Part shown: positions 1-9,590 of the stretch, one piece after another | How positions within the stretch are numbered: position 1 is the stretch's first letter | Layout: each line of letters starts with the position of its first letter | Assembly (NCBI RefSeq): GCF_020176955.2 | Contig: NZ_JAIUCZ020000002.1 | Coordinates: 806,001-870,000, forward strand | Origin: Nocardia sp. alder85J | GTDB taxonomy: Bacteria > Actinomycetota > Actinomycetes > Mycobacteriales > Mycobacteriaceae | DNA: 64,000 nucleotides | Direction: 5' to 3' | Notes under the pieces: generated by a model | The model's input: the letters and a program-made list of their open reading frames with translations, nothing else | Database searches by the model: none | Told to the model about the DNA's origin: nothing | Made by a program: the position numbers and the translations under genes

Positions 1-2
1 CG

Positions 3-89
3 CGGCGCGATCCGGTCGACACCAGCAATGTCAACGCCGAATGGGAGGGCAGCACCGCGCCCGCCCCGGCCGAGCCCGCGAACGCCTGA
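3..89 (+). CDS. C-terminal end of a gene entering from the left, probably phosphate permease PitA
   Basis: The reading frame is open from the window edge and stops with TGA at 87-89. It encodes only 28 residues, ending in an Ala/Pro/Glu-rich hydrophilic tail (NVNAEWEGSTAPAPAEPANA). Nothing in the fragment identifies the family. The PitA suggestion is inferred from what follows: a small two-helix membrane protein and a DUF3349 protein, the order seen in the M. tuberculosis pitA region (Rv0545c-Rv0543c, from memory). The next start codon follows after 14 bases, so the genes are probably co-transcribed. Confidence 0.45.
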   Translation, partial: RRDPVDTSNVNAEWEGSTAPAPAEPANA

Positions 90-103
90 GGGGATTCCAC
101 ACC

Positions 104-418
104 ATGCACACCTTCACTGCCATTGTGAAATCCCTGGGCGAAGTGACGCTCATCGGCCTGGTGCTCGGCGCCGGCATCCCGCTGATCTTCGCGCTCGGCG
201 TGCGGTTCTGGGCGCTGGAGCCGGCGGCGGCGGGCCCGGACTCCGCGTCCGGCACCGTCACCGCCCGCCGTGCCAACCCGGTCGCCCAGATCATCGCCTA
301 CATCTGCTTCGCCGTCGTGATCATCGCGGTCGTGCTCGGAATCCTGTACATCGCCAAGGATTTCATCAGCCACACCTTCGACATCCAGCTGTTCGGCGCC
401 AAGCCCTCCAAGAAGTGA
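104..418 (+). CDS. Small two-helix membrane protein of unknown function
   Basis: The protein has 104 residues (MHTFTAIVKSLGEV...). Hydrophobic segments lie at about residues 10-35 and 62-85, joined by an Ala/Gly-rich loop, and the tail ends PSKK. The ATG at 104 is preferred over an in-frame GTG at 41, because the longer form would run through the upstream gene's stop region and the hydrophobic N-terminus starts at 104. A GAGGGG stretch at 88-93 can serve as ribosome binding site. The gene lies between the probable pitA tail and a DUF3349 gene and resembles the small membrane protein at that position in mycobacteria. Its function is unknown; a role linked to phosphate uptake is only suggested by position. 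Confidence 0.8.
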   Translation: MHTFTAIVKSLGEVTLIGLVLGAGIPLIFALGVRFWALEPAAAGPDSASGTVTARRANPVAQIIAYICFAVVIIAVVLGILYIAKDFISHTFDIQLFGAKPSKK

Positions 419-428
419 GCTCATACGC

Positions 429-734
429 ATGACCGAGAACGTATCCCTGCTCGATTCGATCCTGCGCTGGCTTCGGGCGGGCTATCCGCACGGCGTGCCG
501 TCGGAGGACTACGTCGCGCTGTTCGCCATCCTGCACCGCCGGCTCACCGAGACGGAGGTGGAGGAGATCGTCGCGCAGCTGACCGCGGGCGATCCGGAGC
601 AGATCGACGACGCCGCGATCGAGGCCGCCATCGTCAAGCTGGCGCACGAACAGCCCGGCGACGACGATGTGGCCCGGGTGGCCTCGAAGCTGGCCGCCGG
701 CGGCTGGCCACTGGCACACCCTGCGCAACTGTGA
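429..734 (+). CDS. DUF3349 family protein, copy 1
   Basis: This is a 101-residue acidic protein beginning MTENVSLLDSILRWLRAGYP. It has the family pattern WLRAGYPHGVP, then a short helix, RRLTETEVEEIV, and a C-terminal LAAGGWPL. The length matches the family (about 100 residues; M. tuberculosis Rv0543c is a structurally solved member). The family forms a small helical bundle with no established activity. The gene starts 10 bases after the membrane-protein stop, so it is probably in the same operon. A second copy follows directly. Confidence 0.85.
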   Translation: MTENVSLLDSILRWLRAGYPHGVPSEDYVALFAILHRRLTETEVEEIVAQLTAGDPEQIDDAAIEAAIVKLAHEQPGDDDVARVASKLAAGGWPLAHPAQL

Positions 735-782
735 GAAGCCCGGTACTCTGACCGCGTTGTACGGCCGAAGAACTGGAGTGTG

Positions 783-1097
783 ATGGACCTGCCCGCGTTA
801 CTGGCCAAGATCGTCGATTGGCTGCGGGCAGGCTACCCGCACGGTGTTCCCGATACCGACCACCTCCCGCTGTACGCGCTGCTGTCGCGCCGGCTGAGCA
901 CCGAGGAGGTGCAGCAGGTGGTCGACACCCTGGTGCTGGACGGCCGGCTGCCGGCCGACAAGGCCGACGCGGGGGCCCAGGTGACCAGGGTCACCCACGA
1001 TATGCCCCAGGAATCCGATCTCGGCCGGGTCCGCGCCCGCCTGGTCTCCGGCGGGTGGCCGGTCGACGACAGCTGGCCGGGGCCGGGGGCGGACTGA
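783..1097 (+). CDS. DUF3349 family protein, copy 2 (tandem paralogue)
   Basis: The protein has 104 residues (MDLPALLAKIVDWLRAGYPH...). It shares WLRAGYPHGVP, the RRLSTEEVQQVV helix and the terminal SGGWPVD segment with copy 1, so the pair arose by tandem duplication. The ATG at 783 is chosen over the GTG at 780 because the GGAG at 775-778 is correctly spaced only for the ATG. A 48-base gap separates the two copies. The C-terminus is slightly longer and richer in Gly/Pro than copy 1. The function is unknown. Confidence 0.82.
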   Translation: MDLPALLAKIVDWLRAGYPHGVPDTDHLPLYALLSRRLSTEEVQQVVDTLVLDGRLPADKADAGAQVTRVTHDMPQESDLGRVRARLVSGGWPVDDSWPGPGAD

Positions 1098-1099
1098 GA

Positions 1100-1363
1100 G
1101 CGGACCACCGTTGCGCGAGGCCCGGTCGCGAATGTTCGCCACGGCCGATTTCGGTGCCGCGCCACCGAGTGTCATTCCGATCGCGGAGATCGTGGCGCCG
1201 ACGGATTGCGCCCGGGGGTACCTCGGCTGCCGAGAGCTGCTCCACCGCAGCGAGATCCAGCTCGGACAGCTCGTGGCACCCCCCGGCGCAGCAGTCCGGG
1301 AATCCCGTCGTCGTCCAGGTCGTCGGCGGCGGCCGTCACCGCGACCGGTTCCCAGTCGGTCAC
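1100..1363 (-). pseudogene. Remnant of a small gene with two frameshifts, EACC1-like
   Basis: No intact gene fills 1098-1452. On the minus strand a GTG at 1363 opens MTDWEPVAVTAAADDLDDDG. Coding-like sequence then continues in a second frame (HELSELDLAAVEQLSAAEVP, about 1280-1215) and in a third (SVGATISAIGMTLGGAAPKS, about 1205-1145). Both switches fall at homopolymers, a run of six C at 1279-1284 and CCCGGGGG at 1211-1218. Each is explained by one extra base, so they are either true frameshifts or base-calling errors. The spliced product resembles small effector-associated (EACC1-like) proteins, a family recognition made from memory. There is no proper stop before the DUF3349 gene, so the 3' end is probably missing too. 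Confidence 0.4.
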
Positions 1364-1452
1364 TGTTGCGAATCGCCGCTGTTCTCACCGGATCGCCATC
1401 GTAGGCGGATGATCGAGTGCTGTCGCGGGATCACCGAGGGGGTGACGGCAGG

Positions 1453-1489
1453 GGGTGGGCTCCCGGCCGGTCCGGCCGGGAGCCCACCC
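1453..1489 (-). terminator. Strong GC-rich hairpin terminator downstream of glcB
   Basis: An 18-base arm (GGGTGGGCTCCCGGCCGG) is followed by one T and then its exact reverse complement, giving a near-perfect stem. It lies 9 bases beyond the glcB stop on the minus strand. No U-tract follows, as is common for actinobacterial terminators. The symmetry would also block transcription arriving from the left. Confidence 0.8.
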
Positions 1490-1497
1490 GCCGCGTC

Positions 1498-3681
1498 TCA
1501 GTTCTTCGCGGCCAGCGCCTTCGCCTCGCGGCGGCGGCGGTGCAGGATCGGCTCGGTGTAGCCGTTGGGCTGCGTGCCGCCCTCCAGGATCAGCTCCTTG
1601 GCGGCCTGGAACGCGACGCTGCCGGCGAAGTCGGGGGCCATCGGCCGGTACAGCGCGTCGCCCGCGTTCTGCCGGTCCACCACAGGGGCCATCCGCTCCA
1701 GGCTCGCCACCACCTCGTCGGTGGTGATGATGCCGTGGCGCAGCCAGTTCGCCATCAGCTGGCTCGAGATACGCAGTGTCGCACGGTCTTCCATGAGCGC
1801 GATGTCCTCGATGTCGGGCACCTTGGAGCAGCCGACGCCCTGGTCGATCCAGCGCACCACGTAGCCGAGGATGGACTGCGCGTTGTTGTCCAGCTCGGTG
1901 CGGATCTCCTCGGCGGTCCAGTTCGGGTCCGCCGCCAGCGGGATCTCCAGGATCTGGTCGACGGTGGCGCGCGGGCCGCCCTTGGCGATCTCGGCCTGCC
2001 GCTTGAACACGTCCACCAGGTGGTAGTGGGTGGCGTGCAGGGTGGCGGCGGTCGGCGACGGCACCCACGCGGTGGTGGCGCCGGCGCGCGGGTGGCCGAT
2101 CTTCTGCTTCAGCATGTCGGCCATCAGATCCGGCATGGCCCACATGCCCTTACCGATCTGGGCCTTGTGCGGCAGGCCCGCCTCCAGGCCCTTGTCGACG
2201 TTCCAGTCCTCGTAGGAGGCGATCCACTGCTGCTTCTTCATCTCGGCCTTGCGGACCATCGGCCCGGCCACCATGGAGGTGTGGATCTCGTCGCCGGTGC
2301 GGTCCAGGAAGCCGGTGTTGATGAACACCACGCGGTCGCGGGCGGCGGCGATGCACGCCTTCAGGTTCACCGTGGTGCGACGCTCCTCGTCCATGATGCC
2401 GACCTTGAGGGTGTGCCGCGGCAGGCCCAGCACATCCTCGATGCGGTCGAACAGGTCGTTGGCGAAGGCCACCTCGTCCGGGCCGTGCATCTTCGGCTTC
2501 ACGATGTACACGCTGCCGGTGCGGGAGTTGCTCACCCGGGCCTCGCCGCGCAGCGAGTGCACCGCGATCAGCGAGGTGAGCAGGCCGTCGAGGATGCCCT
2601 CGGGGATCTCGTTGCCCTCGGCGTCCAGGATGGCGTCGGAGGTCATCAGGTGGCCGACGTTGCGGACGAACAGCAGCGAGCGGCCGTGCAACGTGAGCTC
2701 GGAGCCGTCGACCGCGGTGTAGACCCGATCCGGGTTCATGGTCCGGGTGAAGGTCTTGCCGCCCTTGCTGACCTCCTCGGCCAGATCGCCCTTCATCAGG
2801 CCCAGCCAGTTGTGGTAGCCGAGCACCTTGTCCTCGGCGTCGACGGCGGCCACCGAATCCTCGAAGTCCATGATCGTGGTGACCGCGGACTCCAGCGCCA
2901 CGTCCTTCACTCCGGCGGTGTCGGTGGCGCCGATCGGCGAGGACGGGTCGATCTGGATCTCGATGTGCAGGCCGTTGTGCTTCAGCAGCACCGAACGCGG
3001 CGCTGCCGGGTCGCCCAGGTAGCCGACCAGCGCCGAGGCGTCGGCCAGGCCGATGTCGGTGCCGTCCTCGAGGGTGACCTCGAGCTCACCGTCGACGATC
3101 TTGTACGCCTGCGAGCCGATGTGCGAGCCGGTGATCAGCGGCACGGCGTCGTCGAGGAAGTTGCGGGCCCATTCGATGACCTTGTCGCCGCGGACCTTGT
3201 TGTAGCCCGAACCCTTCTCCGCCCCGCCGGTCTCCGGGATGGCGTCGGTGCCGTACAGCGCGTCGTAGAGCGAGCCCCAGCGGGCATTGGCGGCGTTGAT
3301 CGCGAACCGGGCGTTCATCACCGGCACCACCAGCTGCGGGCCGGCCGTGGTGGCGATCTCGTCGTCGACGTTCTCGGTGCCGATGGTGAAGTCGGCCGGC
3401 TCCTCGGTCAGATAGCCGGTCTCGACCAGGAACTTCTTGTACGCGGCCTTGTCGTAGCCGGTACCCGGGTTCTCGGCGTGCCAGGCGTCGAGCTTGGCCT
3501 GGATCGCGTCGCGCTCGGCGAGCAGTGCGCGGTTGCGCGGGGCGAGTTCGGTCACGATCGCCTCGGCACCGGCCCAGAACGCGGCGGAATCTACGCCGGT
3601 CCCGGGGAGCGCATGGTTCTCGACGAAGTCGTGGAGAACGCTGGCCACCTGAAGCCCGCCGACCTGAATCCGCTCTGTCAT
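1498..3681 (-). CDS. glcB: Malate synthase G
   Basis: This cytoplasmic enzyme condenses glyoxylate with acetyl-CoA to malate in the glyoxylate shunt, needed for growth on acetate and fatty acids. The 727 residues match the long G isoform (M. tuberculosis GlcB, about 741). Visible family motifs are FVRNVGHLM (residues 338-346, catalytic arginine region), GIMDEERRT (428-436, Mg-binding glutamate), [12 protein letters not shown] (458-469, Mg-binding aspartate), Cys618 in GVGCSKV and Asp632 in [10 protein letters not shown] (catalytic base). The N-terminal [13 protein letters not shown] matches the usual family start. The gene is monocistronic: a 125-base gap lies upstream and a strong terminator downstream. 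No operator could be assigned in the upstream gap. Confidence 0.97.
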   Translation of the reverse strand: MTERIQVGGLQVASVLHDFVENHALPGTGVDSAAFWAGAEAIVTELAPRNRALLAERDAIQAKLDAWHAENPGTGYDKAAYKKFLVETGYLTEEPADFTIGTENVDDEIATTAGPQLVVPVMNARFAINAANARWGSLYDALYGTDAIPETGGAEKGSGYNKVRGDKVIEWARNFLDDAVPLITGSHIGSQAYKIVDGELEVTLEDGTDIGLADASALVGYLGDPAAPRSVLLKHNGLHIEIQIDPSSPIGATDTAGVKDVALESAVTTIMDFEDSVAAVDAEDKVLGYHNWLGLMKGDLAEEVSKGGKTFTRTMNPDRVYTAVDGSELTLHGRSLLFVRNVGHLMTSDAILDAEGNEIPEGILDGLLTSLIAVHSLRGEARVSNSRTGSVYIVKPKMHGPDEVAFANDLFDRIEDVLGLPRHTLKVGIMDEERRTTVNLKACIAAARDRVVFINTGFLDRTGDEIHTSMVAGPMVRKAEMKKQQWIASYEDWNVDKGLEAGLPHKAQIGKGMWAMPDLMADMLKQKIGHPRAGATTAWVPSPTAATLHATHYHLVDVFKRQAEIAKGGPRATVDQILEIPLAADPNWTAEEIRTELDNNAQSILGYVVRWIDQGVGCSKVPDIEDIALMEDRATLRISSQLMANWLRHGIITTDEVVASLERMAPVVDRQNAGDALYRPMAPDFAGSVAFQAAKELILEGGTQPNGYTEPILHRRRREAKALAAKN

Positions 3682-3806
3682 CTACTGCCTCATTTCGAGA
3701 AAGCCGGATGGATTTAGTACGCCTGTCATGTTACCCGGCAGTAGTTGTGGGTCGGCAGGGCCTGTGACCATATACATTCCCGAAACAGGTGCGGTCGTGG
3801 CCTGGC

Positions 3807-4715
3807 TCACTGTCCGTCGAGGGCCCGTGCGGCGTCGAGCAGGATCTCCGCGGCGGCCAGCAGCCGGTCCCGCAGCGGACCGGCCCGCTCCGCCAGCCGG
3901 GACTGCTCGCGCACGTATTGTGCTCGCCCCGAGGGCGTTTCGATCGGGACCGCGGTGTAGCCCAGCTCCGACAGGTCGTACGGGCTGGCCCGCATATCCA
4001 GATCGCGTGCGGCGCAGGCCAGTTCGAAGCAGTCCAGCAGCAGGTCGGAGTCGATCAACGGGACCAGCTTGAATCCCCACTTGTACAGGTCCATGGTCGC
4101 GTGCAGGCAGCCCGGCTGCTCGCGGTGCACCTGATCGGCCCGGGTCAGCGCCTCGGCGTTGCGCGGCGCGGCCGCCGGGGTGAAGAAGCGGAAGGCGTCG
4201 AAATGCGTGCAGCGCAACGGCATCGAGTCCACCACCGCATCGGTGCCGGTGCTGCCCAGCCGCAGCGGCAGCTGCCGGTGCCGTACCTCGTCGGTGCGGT
4301 ACACCATCGCCCACTCGTGCAGGCCGAAGCAGGACAGCTGCGCCGGCCGGGCCGCCGTGGCGCGCAGCAGGTCCACCACGAATTCGACGGTGCCGCGGCG
4401 GGCCAGCAGGAAGTCCGGATCCGCGGTCCGGGCGGGATCGCCGTCCGGGTGCCGCGGCGGCATCTCGTGGTAGCCGCGGGTGTTCGCGAACTCGCCCGCG
4501 TTCGCCAGCGCGATCCCGTAGCCGGGATGCCAGCGCCGCAACTGGGCCGGTGTGTGCCCGTAGTAGGTGAACAGGAAGTCGATCACCGGATGTGTCGCGC
4601 CGGTCGCGCGCCGGTCGAGATAGGCGCCGATCAGCGCGTCGACCCGTAACCGGTGCGCGGCCGCCCGGGCCCGCCAGGCGGGCTCGGGCAGCACCTCCGC
4701 AGGCGGCACGCTCAT
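3807..4715 (-). CDS. Uncharacterised actinobacterial protein often labelled 3-methyladenine DNA glycosylase
   Basis: The protein has 302 residues (MSVPPAEVLPEPAWRARAAA...). The segments DFLFTYYGHTPAQLRRWHPG, QLSCFGLHEWAMVY and LPLRLG are typical of a conserved actinobacterial family that databases commonly call 3-methyladenine DNA glycosylase. I see no AlkA or Tag-type glycosylase domain and no helix-hairpin-helix motif, so the label should not be taken as an activity. The start ATG overlaps the stop of the upstream CBS-domain gene by 4 bases (ATGA), which implies translational coupling and operon membership. Repeated His, Tyr and Trp residues (HEWAMVY, HFDAFRFF) suggest an enzyme or cofactor-binding fold, but this is inference. 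Confidence 0.8.
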   Translation of the reverse strand: MSVPPAEVLPEPAWRARAAAHRLRVDALIGAYLDRRATGATHPVIDFLFTYYGHTPAQLRRWHPGYGIALANAGEFANTRGYHEMPPRHPDGDPARTADPDFLLARRGTVEFVVDLLRATAARPAQLSCFGLHEWAMVYRTDEVRHRQLPLRLGSTGTDAVVDSMPLRCTHFDAFRFFTPAAAPRNAEALTRADQVHREQPGCLHATMDLYKWGFKLVPLIDSDLLLDCFELACAARDLDMRASPYDLSELGYTAVPIETPSGRAQYVREQSRLAERAGPLRDRLLAAAEILLDAARALDGQ

Positions 4716-5776
4716 TCCGCGATCCGATGGGTGGCGTCGCGGACGGTGCCGACGAATTCCTCCACCAGATCCTCGAGGGCGACGATGCCGACGGTGGTGC
4801 CGCGGCTGTCGACCACCCGGCCGAGGTGACTGTTGGTGCGGCGCAGCCGCGCCAGCGCCTCGTAGAGGGTGGTGCCCATGCTCAGCGTCGGCAGCGGCCG
4901 GATGTCGGCGCGCGGGATCGGCGTCGCGGGCCCGGCGGCGTCGTCGGCGACCTTGTCCAGCACGTCCTTGACGTGCAGATAGCCGACCAGCGAACCGTCG
5001 TCGGCGCGGACCGGGTACCGGGAGAAGCCGGTCTCGGCGACGGCGGATTCGATGTCGCCGAGGGTGGTGCCGTCGCCGCGCAACGGCACCGACCGGGCCC
5101 TGGCCAGCTCCACCATCACGTCGGCGACGATCCGGTCGGTGGTGCCCAGCGCCTGGGTGAGGCGGCGGTGCTCCTCCTCGTCGAGCAGGCCCTCCGAGCG
5201 GGACTCGCCGATCATCTCGGCCAGCTCCACCGACGACACCGTGGCGTCGAGTTCGTCCTTCGGTTCGATCCGCAGCGCCCGCAGCGACAGGTTCGCCGCC
5301 ATGTTGTACAGCGTGATCAGCGGCTTGGCCACCCGCAGCCACCACAGCAACACCGGCACCAGCAGCAGCGCGACGCGTTCCGGACCGGCCAGGGCGATGT
5401 TCTTCGGGATCATCTCGCCGAGCAGCATGTGCAGGACCACCACCAGCACCAGCGCACACGCGAACGAAATCGGCTGCACCAGCTGATCCGGCACCTGGAG
5501 CAGGTCGAACACCGGATGCAGCAGCCGCCCGGCGACCGGCTCGCCGATCCGGCCCAGCAGCAGCGAGCAGATGGTGACGCCGAGCTGGGCCGCCGCCAGC
5601 ATCATCGACAGCTGCTCACCGGCCCGGATCACCGTGGTGGCGCCGCGCTTGCCCTGGGCGGCCAGCGCCTCCAGCCGATCGCGGCGGGCGGAGATCAGGG
5701 CGAACTCCGCGCCGACGAACAGCGCGTTGCCGGCGACCAGCACCAGCGTCAGCAGGACGGGAAACAGATCACTCAT
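4712..5776 (-). CDS. CNNM/CBS-domain membrane protein (HlyC/CorC-like), short form
   Basis: The protein has 354 residues. An N-terminal CNNM domain has about four hydrophobic segments (MSDLFPVLLTLVLVAGNALF, LGVTICSLLLG, ISFACALVLVVVLHMLLGEM with the IPKN signature). A CBS pair follows at about residues 210-345 (SRYPVRADDGSLVGYLHVKD, VGIVALEDLVEEFVG). The protein ends right after the CBS pair and lacks the C-terminal CorC_HlyC domain found in its upstream paralogue. The family is linked to divalent cation (Mg/Co) transport, and the 'hemolysin' label is historical. The start overlaps the upstream paralogue's stop by 8 bases. The pair corresponds to Rv1841c/Rv1842c. Confidence 0.92.
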   Translation of the reverse strand: MSDLFPVLLTLVLVAGNALFVGAEFALISARRDRLEALAAQGKRGATTVIRAGEQLSMMLAAAQLGVTICSLLLGRIGEPVAGRLLHPVFDLLQVPDQLVQPISFACALVLVVVLHMLLGEMIPKNIALAGPERVALLLVPVLLWWLRVAKPLITLYNMAANLSLRALRIEPKDELDATVSSVELAEMIGESRSEGLLDEEEHRRLTQALGTTDRIVADVMVELARARSVPLRGDGTTLGDIESAVAETGFSRYPVRADDGSLVGYLHVKDVLDKVADDAAGPATPIPRADIRPLPTLSMGTTLYEALARLRRTNSHLGRVVDSRGTTVGIVALEDLVEEFVGTVRDATHRIAE

Positions 5777-7148
5777 GGCTGAGCTCCCACAGCGCCAGCG
5801 CGCCGGCGTCGATCGGGGACAGCAGCACCCGGTCGATGCGGCGGCCGTCCATGCGCTCGACGGTGGCCAGCCAGCCACCGTCGGTGCGCGGTTCCAGCGG
5901 TTGGTTCTGGCCGGTGGGGCTGGGTAGAAGTACCTCGTCGCCGACCACCGGGATCCGGCCGAGCCGGGTCAGTACCAGGCCGCCCAAGGTTTCGTATTCG
6001 CCCTCGGGGGCGTCGTAGCCGGTGGTCCGGGCCACCTCGTCGATGCGCAGCAGGCCGGAGCAGTTCCAGCCGGCGGCGGTGCGGCGGACGTCGAGTTCCT
6101 CCTCGTCGTGCTCGTCGCGGACGTCGCCGAGGATCTCCTCGATGATGTCCTCCATCGTCACCAGGCCCGCGGTGCCGCCGTACTCGTCGACGACGAGCGC
6201 GACCTGCATACCGTCGGCGCGGACCCGCTCCAGCACCTCGTCGCCGTCCAGGCTGGCGGGCACGATCGGCACCGGCCGGGCCAGGGTTTGCAGGCGGATG
6301 GTGCCGCGTTGCGTGATCGGATAGCGGAACGCCTGTTTGATGTGCACGATGCCCAGGGTGTTGTCCAGATCGCCCTCGACGACCGGGAACCGGGAATAGC
6401 CGGTGCGCGCGGCGGCGGTGATCAGATCGGAGATGGTGTCGTCGCGATCCAGCGACTCGATCTTCACCCGCGGGGTCATCAACTCCTCGGCGCTGCGGTC
6501 GCCGAACTCCAGTGACCGGTTCACGACCTGGGCGGTGCGCTGGTCGAGCACGCCGCGTTGCGCGGAGGTGCGGACCAGCGAGCCGAGCTCCTCCGCGGAA
6601 CGGGCCGAGCGCAACTCCTCCGCGGGCTCGATGCCCATCCGGCGTACCACCCAGTTGGCGGCGCCGTTGAGCAGTTTGATCAGCCAGGAGAACGCGGTGG
6701 AGAAGGCGATCATCGGGGCGGCGGAGGTGCGGGCCGCGGCCAGCGGGGCCGCGATCGCGATGTTCTTCGGCACCAGCTCGCCGTAGATCATCGACAGCGA
6801 GGTGGCCAGCACCAGCGCCAGTGCGATCGAAATACCCTGGGCGGCAACGGAACTCAGGCCCAGGGCGGTGCAGATCGGTGCGAACAGCCGGGCCAGCACC
6901 GGTTCGGCGATATAACCGGTGACCAGCGTGGTGATGGTGATCCCCAACTGCGCGCCGGACAACTGGAAGGAGAGGGTGTGATGCGCGTGGCGCACCTGTC
7001 GGGCGCGCCGGTCGCCGTCCCGGGCGTGCGCTTCGACGGTGCTGCGTTCGAGTGTGGTCAGCGAGAATTCCGCGGTGACGAACAGCGCGGTGCCCGCGGT
7101 GAGCGCGACGAAGCCGACCAGGCTGAGCAGAGTGATCAGGACCGACAT
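5769..7148 (-). CDS. CNNM/CBS-domain membrane protein with CorC_HlyC domain
   Basis: This is the full-length paralogue, about 459 residues from MSVLITLLSLVGFV. It has a CNNM transmembrane domain (residues about 1-200, including SMIYGELVPKNIAIA), two CBS domains (about 210-340: SRFPVVEGDLDNTLGIVHIK and VDEYGGTAGLVTMEDIIEEI) and a CorC_HlyC domain (about 350-440: LGGLVLTRLGRIPVVGDEV). The ATG at 7148 is chosen. A GTG at 7157 would add only three residues. It heads a three-gene overlapping operon and probably acts in Mg/Co transport or membrane cation homeostasis. The 59-bp repeat array and guaB1 lie upstream. Confidence 0.92.
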   Translation of the reverse strand: MSVLITLLSLVGFVALTAGTALFVTAEFSLTTLERSTVEAHARDGDRRARQVRHAHHTLSFQLSGAQLGITITTLVTGYIAEPVLARLFAPICTALGLSSVAAQGISIALALVLATSLSMIYGELVPKNIAIAAPLAAARTSAAPMIAFSTAFSWLIKLLNGAANWVVRRMGIEPAEELRSARSAEELGSLVRTSAQRGVLDQRTAQVVNRSLEFGDRSAEELMTPRVKIESLDRDDTISDLITAAARTGYSRFPVVEGDLDNTLGIVHIKQAFRYPITQRGTIRLQTLARPVPIVPASLDGDEVLERVRADGMQVALVVDEYGGTAGLVTMEDIIEEILGDVRDEHDEEELDVRRTAAGWNCSGLLRIDEVARTTGYDAPEGEYETLGGLVLTRLGRIPVVGDEVLLPSPTGQNQPLEPRTDGGWLATVERMDGRRIDRVLLSPIDAGALALWELSHE

Positions 7149-7549
7149 GATCAACACCGCCGGAGATCGGGCGGGGACGATGCGGTGACGGGGACGCCGG
7201 GTTTGTCACCCGGCTCGGTAGAGGAGCCCTCCTGTGTGGCGCCCTCGGACGCGGGTGACAACTTGTTCCTTTCGCACGCTGAGTTCAGGGATGCGCCGAG
7301 CAGTGGGCGACCTCGCGAAGAGATCTCGTACCGCGCCCGGCGCCACTCATGTTACCGGCACCGGCCGACACCTTCTCTTCCACGCCGCACCGGTGCCGGT
7401 GACGCAGCTCACCGGCACCGACGGCCGCAGGTCGTCGCCGGGGGCGGCAGTCACCCCGGGGGCGAACCGGTTCACAAGCGCCGTGTGGCAGCGGTCGGCC
7501 GCTGCCGGGAGGCCGGAGTCGCGCGGCGCGTGGTGAGACCCGGCTCACC
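7149..7549. other. Non-coding leader region upstream of the CNNM operon
   Basis: About 400 bases without a supportable gene. Open frames here have poor composition and no homology that I recognise. Degenerate relatives of the downstream 59-bp repeat appear at the right edge (near 7461-7510, containing AACCGGTTCA and GGTCGGCCGCTGCCGGG). The region must contain the CNNM operon promoter, but no clear -35/-10 pair stands out. Confidence 0.5.

Positions 7550-9590
<2,041 letters not shown>

Noticed and set aside
1417..3717. A 766-codon plus-strand frame opposite glcB.
   Set aside because: Antisense shadow of malate synthase, caused by high-GC codon bias; no domain is seen.
3807..4715. Annotation as a functional 3-methyladenine DNA glycosylase.
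   Set aside because: No glycosylase domain, helix-hairpin-helix or catalytic Asp could be recognised; only the conserved family membership is supported.
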